DNA from: Micrococcus cohnii
GTDB lineage: Bacteria; Actinomycetota; Actinomycetes; Actinomycetales; Micrococcaceae
Direction of reading: 5' to 3'
NCBI RefSeq assembly: GCF_014205175.1
Contig: NZ_JACHNA010000001.1
Span: forward strand, 1,798,001 to 1,862,000
DNA length: 64,000 nucleotides
Made by a program: the position numbers and the translations under genes
Notes under the pieces: model-generated
The model's input: only the letters and a program-made list of their open reading frames with translations
What the model was told of the DNA's origin: nothing
Database searches by the model: none
Shown here: positions 42,382-51,176 of the stretch, one piece after another
How the letters are laid out: the number at the start of each line of letters is the position of its first letter
How positions within the stretch are numbered: position 1 is the first letter of the stretch

Positions 42382-43381
42382 CGGGGGCGGCCTCGGCCGG
42401 GCGGCGGCTCGGCATCGACGCCAGGGTCACGGCGGCGAGCGCACCGAGCGTGCCGACGACGGTCATCGCGGTGACGTGGGATCCGGCGGTGGGGGCGACC
42501 AGGTCCACGACGAGCGAGCCGACGAGGTTCCCGGAGACGAGGCCGAGGGTGGTGGCGAACACGCCGATGCGGGGGACGGCGACCGCGCTGAACCCGATGA
42601 ACAGGCACCCCAGGGGTCCGCTGATGTAGAGCCGCCAGTCAGAGGGCAGGTTCGGCGGGCCGCTGCCGGCGAGCACGCTGAGCGCGACCCAGACCAGGCC
42701 GAGGGCCACGGTGCCGGCGGCGAAGTTGGTGAGCGTTGCGGGCAGGGCGCTGCCGTAGGCGGTGGCCTGACGGGCGTTGAGCACCTGCTGTTCGGCGGTT
42801 GCGAGCCCGGCCAGCAGGGGCAGCGCGGCGAACAGCAGCCACAGCGGTCCGACGTCTGCGCCGCCGAGCTGGGGCCACACGACGACGAGGACCGCGACGA
42901 GGGCGAGCCCCGCACCGATCAGCCGGCGCGGGGTGAGATGGCGGACGCCGGCGGGGCTGAGTCCGAGCCGGTCGACGAGCATGCCGCCGACGACCTGGCC
43001 GGTGACGACCGAGACCGTGAACACGGCGACGCCGATGGTGCCGATCGTCAGGGCCTGGGCCAGCACGAGGACACCGCCGATCGCGCCGGCGAGGAAGTAC
43101 CAGGGGCGCACGGTGCGCGCGGCGAGCGCGGGACGGACGGCGGCCAGGCCGCGGCGCCCGGACCGGGTCAGCGCGCTGACCACGACCATCAACACCAGCC
43201 CCAGCGTGAACGAGCAGAGAGCGGCGAGCACGGGGTCGCCGGCGGCCTGGGCCAGAGCGGCGTTCACGCGCCCCTGCACGGGCAGCACACAGCCGGCGGC
43301 GACGGCGAGCACGAAGAACACGATGCTCGCCCGCGGGGAGGCCGGCGGGGCCGCGGGGGTTGGGACGTTCGGGGCACTCAT
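42368..43381 (-). CDS. DMT-superfamily transporter, duplicated DUF606 (YdcZ)
   Basis: This is a 337-residue membrane protein with ten hydrophobic segments in two homologous halves, each like a YdcZ/DUF606 unit (PVQGRVNAALAQAAGDPVLA and NARQATAYGSALPATLTNFA). The family belongs to the drug/metabolite transporter superfamily; the substrate is unknown. The ATG at 43381 is used, though a GTG two codons upstream is possible. No clear ribosome site or -10 is seen. Confidence 0.85.
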   Translation of the reverse strand: MSAPNVPTPAAPPASPRASIVFFVLAVAAGCVLPVQGRVNAALAQAAGDPVLAALCSFTLGLVLMVVVSALTRSGRRGLAAVRPALAARTVRPWYFLAGAIGGVLVLAQALTIGTIGVAVFTVSVVTGQVVGGMLVDRLGLSPAGVRHLTPRRLIGAGLALVAVLVVVWPQLGGADVGPLWLLFAALPLLAGLATAEQQVLNARQATAYGSALPATLTNFAAGTVALGLVWVALSVLAGSGPPNLPSDWRLYISGPLGCLFIGFSAVAVPRIGVFATTLGLVSGNLVGSLVVDLVAPTAGSHVTAMTVVGTLGALAAVTLASMPSRRPAEAAPVSRR

Positions 43382-43633
43382 GCGCACGACCCGTCGGGCC
43401 GCGTGCGCCGGCGCTCAGGCGCGGCTGCGCACAGGCAGGGCAGAGGCCGGAGGCGCCGAGCCGGGTCGCCCTCGCACCCGATCGGTCGACGAACGACGGC
43501 CTCGCCGGCACAGGACAGAGCATCACGCATGCGGGTCAGTGTAGGAGGGGCAGGGATGCTGGACCTGCACGTGATCCGCACCCCGACGCGACTGTCCGAA
43601 CTCACCGTGCTCGACGAGCCTGAGCTCTGAGCC

Positions 43634-44224
43634 TCACCCCCACTTCGACGCCGGCGCCTCCCAGCGCTCGAGCACGGCGGCCAACTCGTCGGGCGCGTCC
43701 ACCACGATCAGCGAGTCCCGGTAGACCTGCCGCAGGAATCCCTCAGCGACCATGTGGTCGATCAACGCGGTCAGCGGCGCCCAGAACTGCGCGTCGTACA
43801 GCACGACGGGTTTGGGGTGCAGGCCGAGCTGCTGCCACGTCCACACCTCGAAGAACTCCTCGAGCGTGCCCGCCCCGCCGGGCAGCGCCACGAACGCGTC
43901 GCCGAGCGCGGCCATGCGCAGCTTCCGCTCGTGCATGTCCGCGACCACTTCGAGCTCGCTCAGGCCTGGGTGCGCGATCTCCCTGTCGACGAGGTGCTGC
44001 GGCATCACCCCGACGACCCGCCCACCGGTCGCCAGGGCGGTGTCCGCGAGGACGCCCATGAGCCCGACGTGCCCGCCGCCGTAGACGACGTCGACGCCAC
44101 GTCCGGCCAGGTCGGTCGCGAGCTCGCGGGTCAACTCCGCGTAGCGCGGGTCGACGCCGGCGGCGGAGCCGGTGAACACGGTGACGGCGGAAACAGGTGC
44201 GGGGGCTGCGGTGGCGTCGGTCAT
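43634..44224 (-). CDS. LOG-family protein (TIGR00730)
   Basis: This is a 196-residue Rossmann-fold lysine-decarboxylase-like protein. VYGGGHVGLMGVLAD, MHERK (97-101) and PGGAGTLEEFFEVWTW (from 115) form the nucleotide-monophosphate site of LOG enzymes, which release free cytokinin or other bases from riboside 5'-monophosphates. TAGCCT lies 7 bases before the ATG. It is divergent from apt, another base-salvage enzyme, with a 54-bp gap; a shared purine role is plausible. Confidence 0.9.
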   Translation of the reverse strand: MTDATAAPAPVSAVTVFTGSAAGVDPRYAELTRELATDLAGRGVDVVYGGGHVGLMGVLADTALATGGRVVGVMPQHLVDREIAHPGLSELEVVADMHERKLRMAALGDAFVALPGGAGTLEEFFEVWTWQQLGLHPKPVVLYDAQFWAPLTALIDHMVAEGFLRQVYRDSLIVVDAPDELAAVLERWEAPASKWG

Positions 44225-44278
44225 GCGCCCGAGGCTAGCCGGGCCCCGGGGCGGACACGGCTCGATACCCTGGACGGC

Positions 44279-44824
44279 GTGCTTGAGACCGCCTCCCCCA
44301 CACCCGTGACCGCCGCCGACCTGGACCGCGCCGAGTCGCTGATCCGCTCGATCCCGGACTTCCCGCAGCCGGGTGTCACCTTCCGCGACATCATGCCGCT
44401 GCTCGCCGACGCCCGCGCTCTGCGGGACTGCGTGCGCGCGATGATCGCCCCGTTCGAGGGCACGTTCGACGTCGTCGCCGGCGTGGAGGCGCGAGGGTTC
44501 CTGCTGGCCGGCGCGGCCGCGATGCTCGCCGACGTCGGGCTGATCCCGCTGCGCAAAGCCGGCAAGCTGCCGAAGCCGGCCGCCGCGGAGAGCTACGACC
44601 TGGAGTACGGCACCGCGACGATCGAGGCCACCGAGGAGGTCCGGCCGGGGCTGCGCGTGCTGCTGATGGACGACGTGCTCGCCACGGGCGGGACGCTCGC
44701 CGCCGCCGACCGGCTGGTGCGGGCGCTCGGCGGCGAGGTCGTCGGCACCACCGCCCTCATGGAGCTGACGGCGCTCGGCGGACGGGCACACGTGCCCGAG
44801 GCGCACGTGCTATTCCGGGTCTGA
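44279..44824 (+). CDS. apt: Adenine phosphoribosyltransferase
   Basis: This is a 181-residue enzyme that makes AMP from adenine and PRPP. It begins with IRSIPDFPQPGVTFRDIMPL, characteristic of APT, has VVAGVEARGFLLAGAAA and the PRPP site VLLMDDVLATGGTLAAA. RKAGKLPKP is the usual substrate-contact loop. The start is a GTG exactly 7 bases after TACCCT (44266-44271), so the mRNA is probably leaderless. It faces the family A palindrome downstream. Confidence 0.95.
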   Translation: MLETASPTPVTAADLDRAESLIRSIPDFPQPGVTFRDIMPLLADARALRDCVRAMIAPFEGTFDVVAGVEARGFLLAGAAAMLADVGLIPLRKAGKLPKPAAAESYDLEYGTATIEATEEVRPGLRVLLMDDVLATGGTLAAADRLVRALGGEVVGTTALMELTALGGRAHVPEAHVLFRV

Positions 44825-44896
44825 GTTTCCGGGCCTGAGCCGACACGAGCCGCCGGTCATGCCGTGCGGGCGACCCCCACGCTCCTTCCGGATCCG

Positions 44897-44957
44897 TACT
44901 GCGCAAACGACCCTTCTGAGCGCGAATCGAGGCGTCAGAAGGGTCGTTTGCGCAGTA
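44897..44957. terminator. 61-bp palindrome, family A copy 2
   Basis: Arms TACTGCGCAAACGACCCTTCT and AGAAGGGTCGTTTGCGCAGTA are perfectly complementary over 21 bp, with a spacer GAGCGC...ATCGAGGCGTC. It lies between convergent apt and the membrane-protein gene, fitting a bidirectional terminator. Confidence 0.65.
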
Positions 44958-44982
44958 TGGACTGTTCGAGCGCGATCAGCCC

Positions 44983-45420
44983 TCAACGCCCGGACCGCTC
45001 CGCGCGGAAGCACAGGACCGTCGCCGCAACGAAGCATCCGAGAGCGGCGACGACCACCGCCTCCGGCGCGTCCGACGCGAACCCGGTGTTCACGGACACG
45101 AAGACCAGCACGAACCCGAGCAGCCCGACCAGCCCCACCGCACGCAGGCCGCGCCGGATCAGGCAGACGATGGTTGCGGCCATGGCCGCGACCACGGCGA
45201 ACTGCGAGGCGAACAGGACGCCAATCGCGCTCAGCCACACCAGTGTCGTCTCGGCGAGGTCCGGCTGCTCCGACACGATCCTGTCACCGACGACGAGCAC
45301 GGTCCCGCTCGCGACGCCCAGACCGATCGCTGCCAGCCAGAGCCAGGTGACCGGACCAGGGCGCTTCCACTGCCGTGGCGGCGTCTCCGGCCTCCGTGGT
45401 GCTGGCTCGTCCCTGTCCAT
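44983..45420 (-). CDS. Hypothetical four-segment membrane protein
   Basis: This is a 145-residue protein with a charged, Pro-rich N-terminus (about 25 residues) and four hydrophobic segments near 25-45, 60-85, 90-110 and 118-138. The first begins VTWLWLAAIGLGVASGTVLV. GGAGGA lies 4 bases before the ATG. I do not recognise a family. Its 3' end is 26 bases from palindrome A copy 2. Confidence 0.8.
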   Translation of the reverse strand: MDRDEPAPRRPETPPRQWKRPGPVTWLWLAAIGLGVASGTVLVVGDRIVSEQPDLAETTLVWLSAIGVLFASQFAVVAAMAATIVCLIRRGLRAVGLVGLLGFVLVFVSVNTGFASDAPEAVVVAALGCFVAATVLCFRAERSGR

Positions 45421-45579
45421 GCCGTCCTCCTCCGTCCTGGCCTGCGGCCCAGCCTAGCTGTTGTGGGTCATGAGGTTCTTGACACGAACGACGGGCTGAG
45501 ATGAGACGAGCGGGCGCCGCAGCCGGTGCATGCCAGGGCGCCGCGATGGCCTCGCCGGCTGCTCCATGATGTGTATCCG

Positions 45580-45640
45580 TACTGCGCAAACGACCCTTTT
45601 GAGCGTGCATCGAGGCGTCAGAAGGGTCGTTTCCGCAGTA
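45580..45640. terminator. 61-bp palindrome, family A copy 3
   Basis: TACTGCGCAAACGACCCTTTT pairs with AGAAGGGTCGTTTCCGCAGTA with a few mismatches. The spacer GAGCGTGCATCGAGGCGTC closely follows copy 2. It is 160 bases past the gdhA stop, beyond the family C palindrome. Confidence 0.6.
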
Positions 45641-45705
45641 CAGACTCCCGGAATCGGCTCAGGAGGGGCTCAGCCGCGGTGGACTCCCGTCCCCGGCCCA
45701 TCACC

Positions 45706-45767
45706 CGACGCGTGTACAGCTGTTCCGTTCCCGACCGGGGATTCCTGGAACAGCTGTACACGCGTCG
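45706..45767. terminator. 62-bp palindrome, family C copy 1
   Basis: Arms CGACGCGTGTACAGCTGTTCC and GGAACAGCTGTACACGCGTCG pair perfectly over 21 bp; the 20-base spacer reads GTTCCCGACCGGGGATTCCT. It is 33 bases past the gdhA stop and is the likely gdhA terminator. A second copy is at 55344. Confidence 0.65.
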
Positions 45768-45800
45768 CCGGGGGCGCCCGGTCCCTGAGCCCCCGTCAGA

Positions 45801-47051
45801 TCACGGATACAGGCCGCGGATCTGGTGTGCCTCGGCCACCCGTTCGACGGCGGTGACGGTCGCGGCGGCGCGCAGGGTCAGTCCGTGCTGCTCGCTCGTG
45901 GCGACGACGTCCTCCCACGCGGCGCGCATGCGCTGCTCAAGCCGGTCGTCGACCTCCTTGCGCGTCCACCGGTAGGCCTGGTTCGCCTGCACCCACTCGA
46001 AGTAGGAGACGATCACGCCGCCGGCGTTCGCCAGGATGTCCGGGACGACGAGCACGTGCGCGTCGTTCAGGATGCGGTCGGCCTCCTCGGTGGTGGGGCC
46101 GTTCGCGCCCTCCACGACGATCGAGGCCTTCACGTCCGCCGCGTTCTCCGCCGTGAGCACGCCCTCGACGGCCGCCGGCACGAGCAGGTCGACGTCGAGC
46201 GTGAGCATCTGGCCGGCGTCGATCGGCTCGGCACCGGCGAACCCGACGACCTTCCCGGTCTCGGCCACATGCGCGGCGAGCGCATCGTAGTCCAGGCCCT
46301 CGTCGTTGCGGACGGCGCCGTACTGGTCGGCCACGGCGACCACCGTCACGCCCGCCTCCGCGAGGAACTGCACGACGCCGGCGCCGACCTTGCCGAAGCC
46401 CTGCACGACGGCCGTCGCGTTCGCCGGGTCGATACCCTTGTACGCGAGCGCGGCCAGGGCGATGTGAGTGACGCCCCGCGAGGTCGCCTCGGCGCGGCCC
46501 AGCGAGCCGCCCAGCGAGATCGGCTTGCCCGTCACCACGCCCGGCACGGTGTGGCCCTGGGCGACGGAGAAGGTGTCCATCATCCAGGCCATCGTGTTCT
46601 CGTCGGTGCCCACGTCCGGGGCGGGGATGTCCTTGTCAGGGCCGATGATCGGCAGGATCTCGGTGGTGTAGCGGCGGGTGACGCGCTCGAGCTCGCCCTG
46701 CGAGTACTCTCGCGGGTCGATCGTGATGCCGCCCTTCGCGCCGCCGTAGGGCACATCGACGAGCGCGCACTTCCACGTCATCCACACGGCCAGGGCGCGG
46801 ACCTCGTCGAGGTCCACGTTCGGGGAGAAGCGGAGGCCGCCCTTGGCGGGGCCGCGCGAGAAGTTGTGCTGCACGCGGTAGCCGTGGAGCACCTCGACCT
46901 CGCCGGAGTCGCGGCGCAGGGGGATGCTGACGGCCATCTCGCGGCGGGGGCTGGCGAGCAGGTCATGAAGGCCCTCGTCGTAGCCCAGGGTCTTCACCGC
47001 CTCGGCGAGCTGGGCCTTGGCGTTGTCCAGAGCGGACGATGCGGAGGTCAT
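45801..47051 (-). CDS. gdhA: Glutamate dehydrogenase
   Basis: This is a 416-residue Glu/Leu/Phe/Val dehydrogenase, most like catabolic-type glutamate dehydrogenases. The substrate site is GPAKGGLRFSPNVDLDEVRA and PYGGAKGGITIDP with the catalytic Lys, then PAPDVGTDENTMAWMMDT. The Rossmann loop is VVQGFGKVGAGVVQF. It interconverts glutamate and 2-oxoglutarate plus ammonia. AAGGAAGG lies about 8 bases before the ATG at 47051. The NAD versus NADP preference cannot be fixed by eye. Two long palindromes follow its stop. Confidence 0.95.
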   Translation of the reverse strand: MTSASSALDNAKAQLAEAVKTLGYDEGLHDLLASPRREMAVSIPLRRDSGEVEVLHGYRVQHNFSRGPAKGGLRFSPNVDLDEVRALAVWMTWKCALVDVPYGGAKGGITIDPREYSQGELERVTRRYTTEILPIIGPDKDIPAPDVGTDENTMAWMMDTFSVAQGHTVPGVVTGKPISLGGSLGRAEATSRGVTHIALAALAYKGIDPANATAVVQGFGKVGAGVVQFLAEAGVTVVAVADQYGAVRNDEGLDYDALAAHVAETGKVVGFAGAEPIDAGQMLTLDVDLLVPAAVEGVLTAENAADVKASIVVEGANGPTTEEADRILNDAHVLVVPDILANAGGVIVSYFEWVQANQAYRWTRKEVDDRLEQRMRAAWEDVVATSEQHGLTLRAAATVTAVERVAEAHQIRGLYP

Positions 47052-47444
47052 CGGGGATGCCTTCCTTCGGATGGGGATGCGGTCGGTCGACGCCGACGGA
47101 CCGCCCGAGCGACCGACGCCCCGTGTCTGCCGGTGCCCCGTTCGCCGTGCCGCCCGCCGGTGGGCGGCGCGCAGGAGTCGCGGAGCGGGAAGGTGACGGG
47201 AGAGGTCATGCCCGGGGCGCGGCCCACTGCGCTGTGTGCCGAGAAGAAACCGTAGGGCGTCGTGGCCCGCCTGGCCATGCTCGACGCGTGACGAATCCGT
47301 CGAACGGGGCGGTTCGTGGTCAGACACACCCGGCCGGGCGACGCGGCCCTTGGGCGGGCGACGGGTTCGGCCCGAGGGCGGGGCCGTGCCGGGTTCTGAC
47401 CACAGCACCCGAACGGCTCCCACCGACGACCCCGCCGGCCGGCC
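47052..47444. other. Gene-free stretch upstream of gdhA
   Basis: This 393-bp gap runs from the gdhA start to the stop of the flavo-iron-sulfur gene. It should hold the gdhA promoter and leader, but no clear -35/-10 pair was found. A 9-bp inverted repeat, GTGGTCAGA (47316) and TCTGACCAC (47395), with a 70-base loop, may be chance. No coding frame is convincing. Confidence 0.5.
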
Positions 47445-50291
47445 TCACCCTCGCGTGGCGGCCTCCAGCAGCTCGAGGGCGTGGCGGTACTCCTGCCCCG
47501 TGGCCGCCTTCATGCCGAGCTCGCACGTGCGGTTCGCAGAGACGTACCAGTCGGTCGGCCGCGCCTCCACCTCGGCCGCCTCAGCACGGGTCGCGGAGGC
47601 GGTCAGCTCGGGGTGCAGCATGCCGCGGTCCCCCGCGTAGGCGCAGCAGCCCCAGCTCACCGGCACGTGCACGTCCGCCGGATCCGCCACGCATGCCTGC
47701 GCGACCGCCACGAGGTCCTCGGTCGCGCCCAGGTGTGTGGAGGAGCAGGTCGGGTGCACCGTCACGGATGCCACCGGCCGGGTCACCCTCAGGCGGGGCA
47801 GCAGCACCCGCCGCGCGAACGTCAGCGCGTCCACCACCTCAAGCCCCTCACCCGCCTGGCCCGCGGCCTCGACGGCCCCGAGGACACCCTCGGTGCAGCT
47901 CATCGCATCCACCACCACCGGCAGGCGCGAGCCGTCCGCCGCTCTCGAGGCCCGGGCCAGGGCGTCCGCGAGCCGGCCGCGCATCAGCTCCTTCGCCTCC
48001 GTCATCCCCTTGGAGGAGAACGGGGTGCCGCAGCACAGGTCGCCCACGGAGTCCGGCGTCACCCCCACGACGCCGGCCCGCTCCAGCAGCCGCTCGAAGG
48101 CGGCGGCCGCACCGACGCCGGGGCGGCCGTCGTCGCCGTCGGCCGGGCCGAACATGGTGTGCACGCACGCGGGCAGGTAGACCAGCTCAGGCTCGCCCTC
48201 CCCCGCGCCGACCGCACCGACCCGGCGGGCCGCACCGCCGCGGTTCGGCAGCTCAGGCCGGTACTCCGGGATCAGCTCGGCGCTGCCGACGGCGCGGGCG
48301 GCCGTCGTCGCCAGCCGCGGGGCACCGCCCAGCACGGGGACTTTCCGCACCGCGCCGGCAGCGGTGAGCGCCGCGGAGGCGCCGCGCGTCACAGCGCCCC
48401 AGTGCTCGGCGGCGGCCTTCCAGGCGGCCTCGGCCGGTGCGGCGGTCTCCTCCGAACGGAGCCGGCGCACGAGGTCGCCCGTGTTGATGCCCACGGGGCA
48501 GGCGGTCAGGCACATGCCGTCCACCGCGCACGTCTGCACGCCCTCGTACTCGTAGGCCGCACGGATCGCCCGCGCGGTCTCCGCGTCCCCGGACTGCTCC
48601 GCGAGGGCGGCGTCCCGGCGCAGCACGATCCGCTGCCGCGGGGTCAGGGTGAGGTCCTTCGAGGGGCACACCGGCTCGCAGTAGCCGCACTCCACGCAGC
48701 GGTCGGCCTCCTGCTCGATCGGCACGGTGGGCTTGAGGTCCTTGAGGTGGGCGCGGTCGTCGTCGGTGAGCACCACGCCCGGGTTGAGGATGCCGGCGGG
48801 GTCCACGAGCCGTTTGAGCTCGCGCATCACCTCGTACAGCTCGTCCCCGTACTGGCGGCGCACGAACGGGGCCATGACTCGGCCCGTGCCGTGCTCGGCC
48901 TTGAGGTTGCCGTGCCGGCCCAGCACGAGCTCGGCCATGTCCTCCGTGAACGCCTCGAGGCGCTCACCGTCCTTGGCGAGCTCCTCGTTGAGCAGGAAGT
49001 GGATGTTGCCGTCCTTGGCGTGGCCGAAGATCACGCACTCCTCGTAGCCGTGCTGCGAGAAGAGGTCCTGCAGGCCGGCGCACGTCGCCCCGAGCTCGGG
49101 GACGGGCACCACCACGTCCTCCAGCAGCGCCGTGGACCCCTGCGGCCGGGCACCCGCGACGGCCGCGTACAGGCCCTTGCGGGTGGACCACAGGGCGGCC
49201 CGGCGCAGCGGGTCCGTGGTCATGTCGAACGCCGACGCCAACTCCAGGCCACCGGCCAGACGCCGCACCCGCGACTCCTTCTCCGCCAGCTCAGCATCCG
49301 AGTCCGCGCGCTGTTCCACGAGGAACGCCGCGTGGCCGGCGACCTGCACGGAGGCGATCTCCTGCGGCACCGAGCCCAGCCGCTGCGCGACCTGGAGGGA
49401 GCGGGCGTCGAGCAGCTCCACCGTGGCCAGGCCCGCCGCCACCAGATCCGGCAGGGCCGCCGTCGCCGCGGCGAGGGACGGGAAGGTCATCAGGCCCGTG
49501 GTGACCTTCGGCTCCACGTGCACCGTGCGGAACACGGCCTCGGAGATGAACCCGAGCGTGCCCTCCGAGCCGATCAACAGGCGGGCGAGAATCTCCGCGG
49601 GGTCGTCGAAGTCAAGGAAGGCGTTGACGCCGTAGCCCATGGTGTTCTTCATGGCGAACCGCTCCCGGATGATCCGCACGGACTCCTCGTCGCCGCGCAC
49701 CCGGTCGCGCAGGCGCAGCAGGCCCGCGTGCAGCTCCGGGGCGTCGTGGCGCAGCCGAGCGTCGGCGTCGGCGGCGGAGGTGTCCAACACGACGCCGGTG
49801 GGCAGCACCGCCCGCAGCGATTCGAGCGTGCGGTACGTGTTCTGCTCCGTGCCGGCGGCCATGCCGGAGGAGTTGTTGGCGATCACGCCGCCCAGGGTGC
49901 ACGCGGACTCCGACGCCGGATCCGGGCCGAGACGACGCCCGTGACGGGCCAGCATCGCGTTGACGTGGCGCACCGTGACTCCCGGGCCCACGCGCACCCG
50001 GGCGCCGTCGTCGAGCACCTCGGCGGTGCGGAAGCCGCGGCGCACGTCCGCAAGCACCCCTGAGGACTGAGACTGGCCGGACAGGCTCGTGCCGCCAGCG
50101 CGGAAGGTCACGGGGTGCCGGGTTGCGGTCGCATCCCGCAGCAGAGCCGCGACCCCTGCCTCCGAGTCCGGGACCGCGACGGCCTCCGGTAGCAGCAGGT
50201 AGTGGGAGGCATCGTGCGCCATGGCGTGACGGCGGACGACGTCCCGGTCGAGGGCGGGTGCGGGGGCGGAGGGAGCGTCAGTGAGTGTCAC
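47445..50291 (-). CDS. FAD-linked oxidase with iron-sulfur and CCG domains (D-lactate dehydrogenase-like)
   Basis: This is a 948-residue fused enzyme. An N-terminal FAD_binding_4 domain (TFRAGGTSLSGQSQSSGVL, GGVIANNSSGMAAGT) and FAD-oxidase C domain (GHAKDGNIHFLLNEEL, GILNPGVVL) are followed by two 4Fe-4S motifs (CVECGYCEPVCPS and CAVDGMCLTACPVG) and two CCG-like blocks (LYLPACVHTMFG, LCCGTPFSSKG; HPTCSSTHLG, SWGCCAYAGDRGML). This layout matches quinone-linked D-lactate or D-2-hydroxyacid dehydrogenases. It starts at a GTG 6 bases after TAGGGT. It should feed electrons to menaquinone. Confidence 0.93.
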   Translation of the reverse strand: MTLTDAPSAPAPALDRDVVRRHAMAHDASHYLLLPEAVAVPDSEAGVAALLRDATATRHPVTFRAGGTSLSGQSQSSGVLADVRRGFRTAEVLDDGARVRVGPGVTVRHVNAMLARHGRRLGPDPASESACTLGGVIANNSSGMAAGTEQNTYRTLESLRAVLPTGVVLDTSAADADARLRHDAPELHAGLLRLRDRVRGDEESVRIIRERFAMKNTMGYGVNAFLDFDDPAEILARLLIGSEGTLGFISEAVFRTVHVEPKVTTGLMTFPSLAAATAALPDLVAAGLATVELLDARSLQVAQRLGSVPQEIASVQVAGHAAFLVEQRADSDAELAEKESRVRRLAGGLELASAFDMTTDPLRRAALWSTRKGLYAAVAGARPQGSTALLEDVVVPVPELGATCAGLQDLFSQHGYEECVIFGHAKDGNIHFLLNEELAKDGERLEAFTEDMAELVLGRHGNLKAEHGTGRVMAPFVRRQYGDELYEVMRELKRLVDPAGILNPGVVLTDDDRAHLKDLKPTVPIEQEADRCVECGYCEPVCPSKDLTLTPRQRIVLRRDAALAEQSGDAETARAIRAAYEYEGVQTCAVDGMCLTACPVGINTGDLVRRLRSEETAAPAEAAWKAAAEHWGAVTRGASAALTAAGAVRKVPVLGGAPRLATTAARAVGSAELIPEYRPELPNRGGAARRVGAVGAGEGEPELVYLPACVHTMFGPADGDDGRPGVGAAAAFERLLERAGVVGVTPDSVGDLCCGTPFSSKGMTEAKELMRGRLADALARASRAADGSRLPVVVDAMSCTEGVLGAVEAAGQAGEGLEVVDALTFARRVLLPRLRVTRPVASVTVHPTCSSTHLGATEDLVAVAQACVADPADVHVPVSWGCCAYAGDRGMLHPELTASATRAEAAEVEARPTDWYVSANRTCELGMKAATGQEYRHALELLEAATRG

Positions 50292-50402
50292 GTCACTACC
50301 CTAGCTTCGAGCTGGGAAGCGAGTGGCCGGGCAATGCGTGGCCGTCCGAGGCGAGCCGCATGGGCTGGCCGGGCGTGTCGTGGAGGGAGGGACGTCGTTT
50401 CA

Positions 50403-50441
50403 GGTTTGACATGGTTCTCGACGTCGGAACCATGTCGAACC
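50403..50441. promoter_or_regulatory. 39-bp palindrome between divergent genes
   Basis: GGTTTGACATGGTTC and GAACCATGTCGAACC pair at 14 of 15 positions around TCGACGTCG, itself nearly self-complementary. It lies between divergent genes, where no terminator is expected, 112 bases from one start and 105 from the other. TTGACA inside the left arm could be a -35. Operator or structured RNA are both possible. Confidence 0.5.
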
Positions 50442-50545
50442 CGAACCGACACCCGTTCCGCTGCACGACACGCCGGGGCGTTCGCCCGCGACCCTGCGTG
50501 TGGACAACCCGGACGCTTGACCGCCGAACCGTGTGCAGTGGTGCC

Positions 50546-51136
50546 ATGCCACCCTCTTCCCACGCTCTCGCCGCCGCCAGACTCTGCCTCGACTTCGTCA
50601 GGCTCGAAGCCCGGCACGCCGGACTCAACGCCCGGCTCGACGCCGTCCGCGCGCACTCGCCCCTCGAATCGACCGCGCAGGCCCTCGACCAGGCCCTCGC
50701 CCACGTCTCCCCGCACGAGCACGTGCGAGTCCTCGCCGCTCTTGCCGGGCCCGTCCGGCCCTTGCACCAGCTCTTCGGCCCCGAGGACGAGGCCCTTCGC
50801 GCACCCGTGGTAGACCGGTTCCTGCAGGAGGCAGAGGTACGCCTGCGCGTGCACGCCGGCCCCGTCCTCGCCTTCGAGCCGGGGCCGGAAATCGGCGTCA
50901 GCGCAGGCGCCGACGCGCTGCCGTCCGGCGCGGCGGCGCTCCCCGCCCGGATCCACGCCTGGATGGGCGGCGGACTCGCCCTGCTGCTCGCCTCCGGCGA
51001 CGCTGACCGGCTCCGGCGATGCGCCTCTCGGCGCTGCCGTCAGCCATTCCTCGACTCTTCCCGGGGGCGCCGACAGCGGTTCTGCCGACCGGCGTGCGCC
51101 AACACCGCGGCGTTGGCCCGCCAGCGGGCCCGCTGA
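50546..51136 (+). CDS. CGNR-type zinc-finger protein (ABATE-like)
   Basis: This is a 196-residue protein. An N-terminal helical domain (AARLCLDFVRLEARHAG) of the ABATE stress-response type precedes a C-terminal finger CASRRCRQPFLDSSRGRRQR then FCRPACANTAALARQR. The four Cys ligands are present, but the family-defining CGNR reads CANT. Members are thought to be DNA-binding regulators. No ribosome site or clear -10 was found near the ATG, which is the only start at the right place. It is divergent from the FAD oxidase. Confidence 0.78.
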   Translation: MPPSSHALAAARLCLDFVRLEARHAGLNARLDAVRAHSPLESTAQALDQALAHVSPHEHVRVLAALAGPVRPLHQLFGPEDEALRAPVVDRFLQEAEVRLRVHAGPVLAFEPGPEIGVSAGADALPSGAAALPARIHAWMGGGLALLLASGDADRLRRCASRRCRQPFLDSSRGRRQRFCRPACANTAALARQRAR

Positions 51137-51176
51137 ACCGCCCGACCGTCGCCCCCGGACCACACCACTCGATCCC

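Larger units (their letters stand above)
45421..45800. other. Gene-free stretch with two palindromes
   Basis: This 380-bp gap separates the start of the membrane-protein gene from the stop of gdhA. It contains palindrome families A (45580) and C (45706). The remaining sequence shows no credible coding frame; short readings through it cross both palindromes. Confidence 0.6.

Noticed and set aside
47316-47403. 9-bp inverted repeat upstream of gdhA as a regulator site
   Set aside because: The 70-base loop is too long for a typical operator and no known nitrogen-regulator motif is present.
47481-50063. 860-residue open frame opposite the FAD oxidase
   Set aside because: Composition is Arg/His/Gly/Val-rich with no motif; the opposite strand has a complete flavo-iron-sulfur enzyme.
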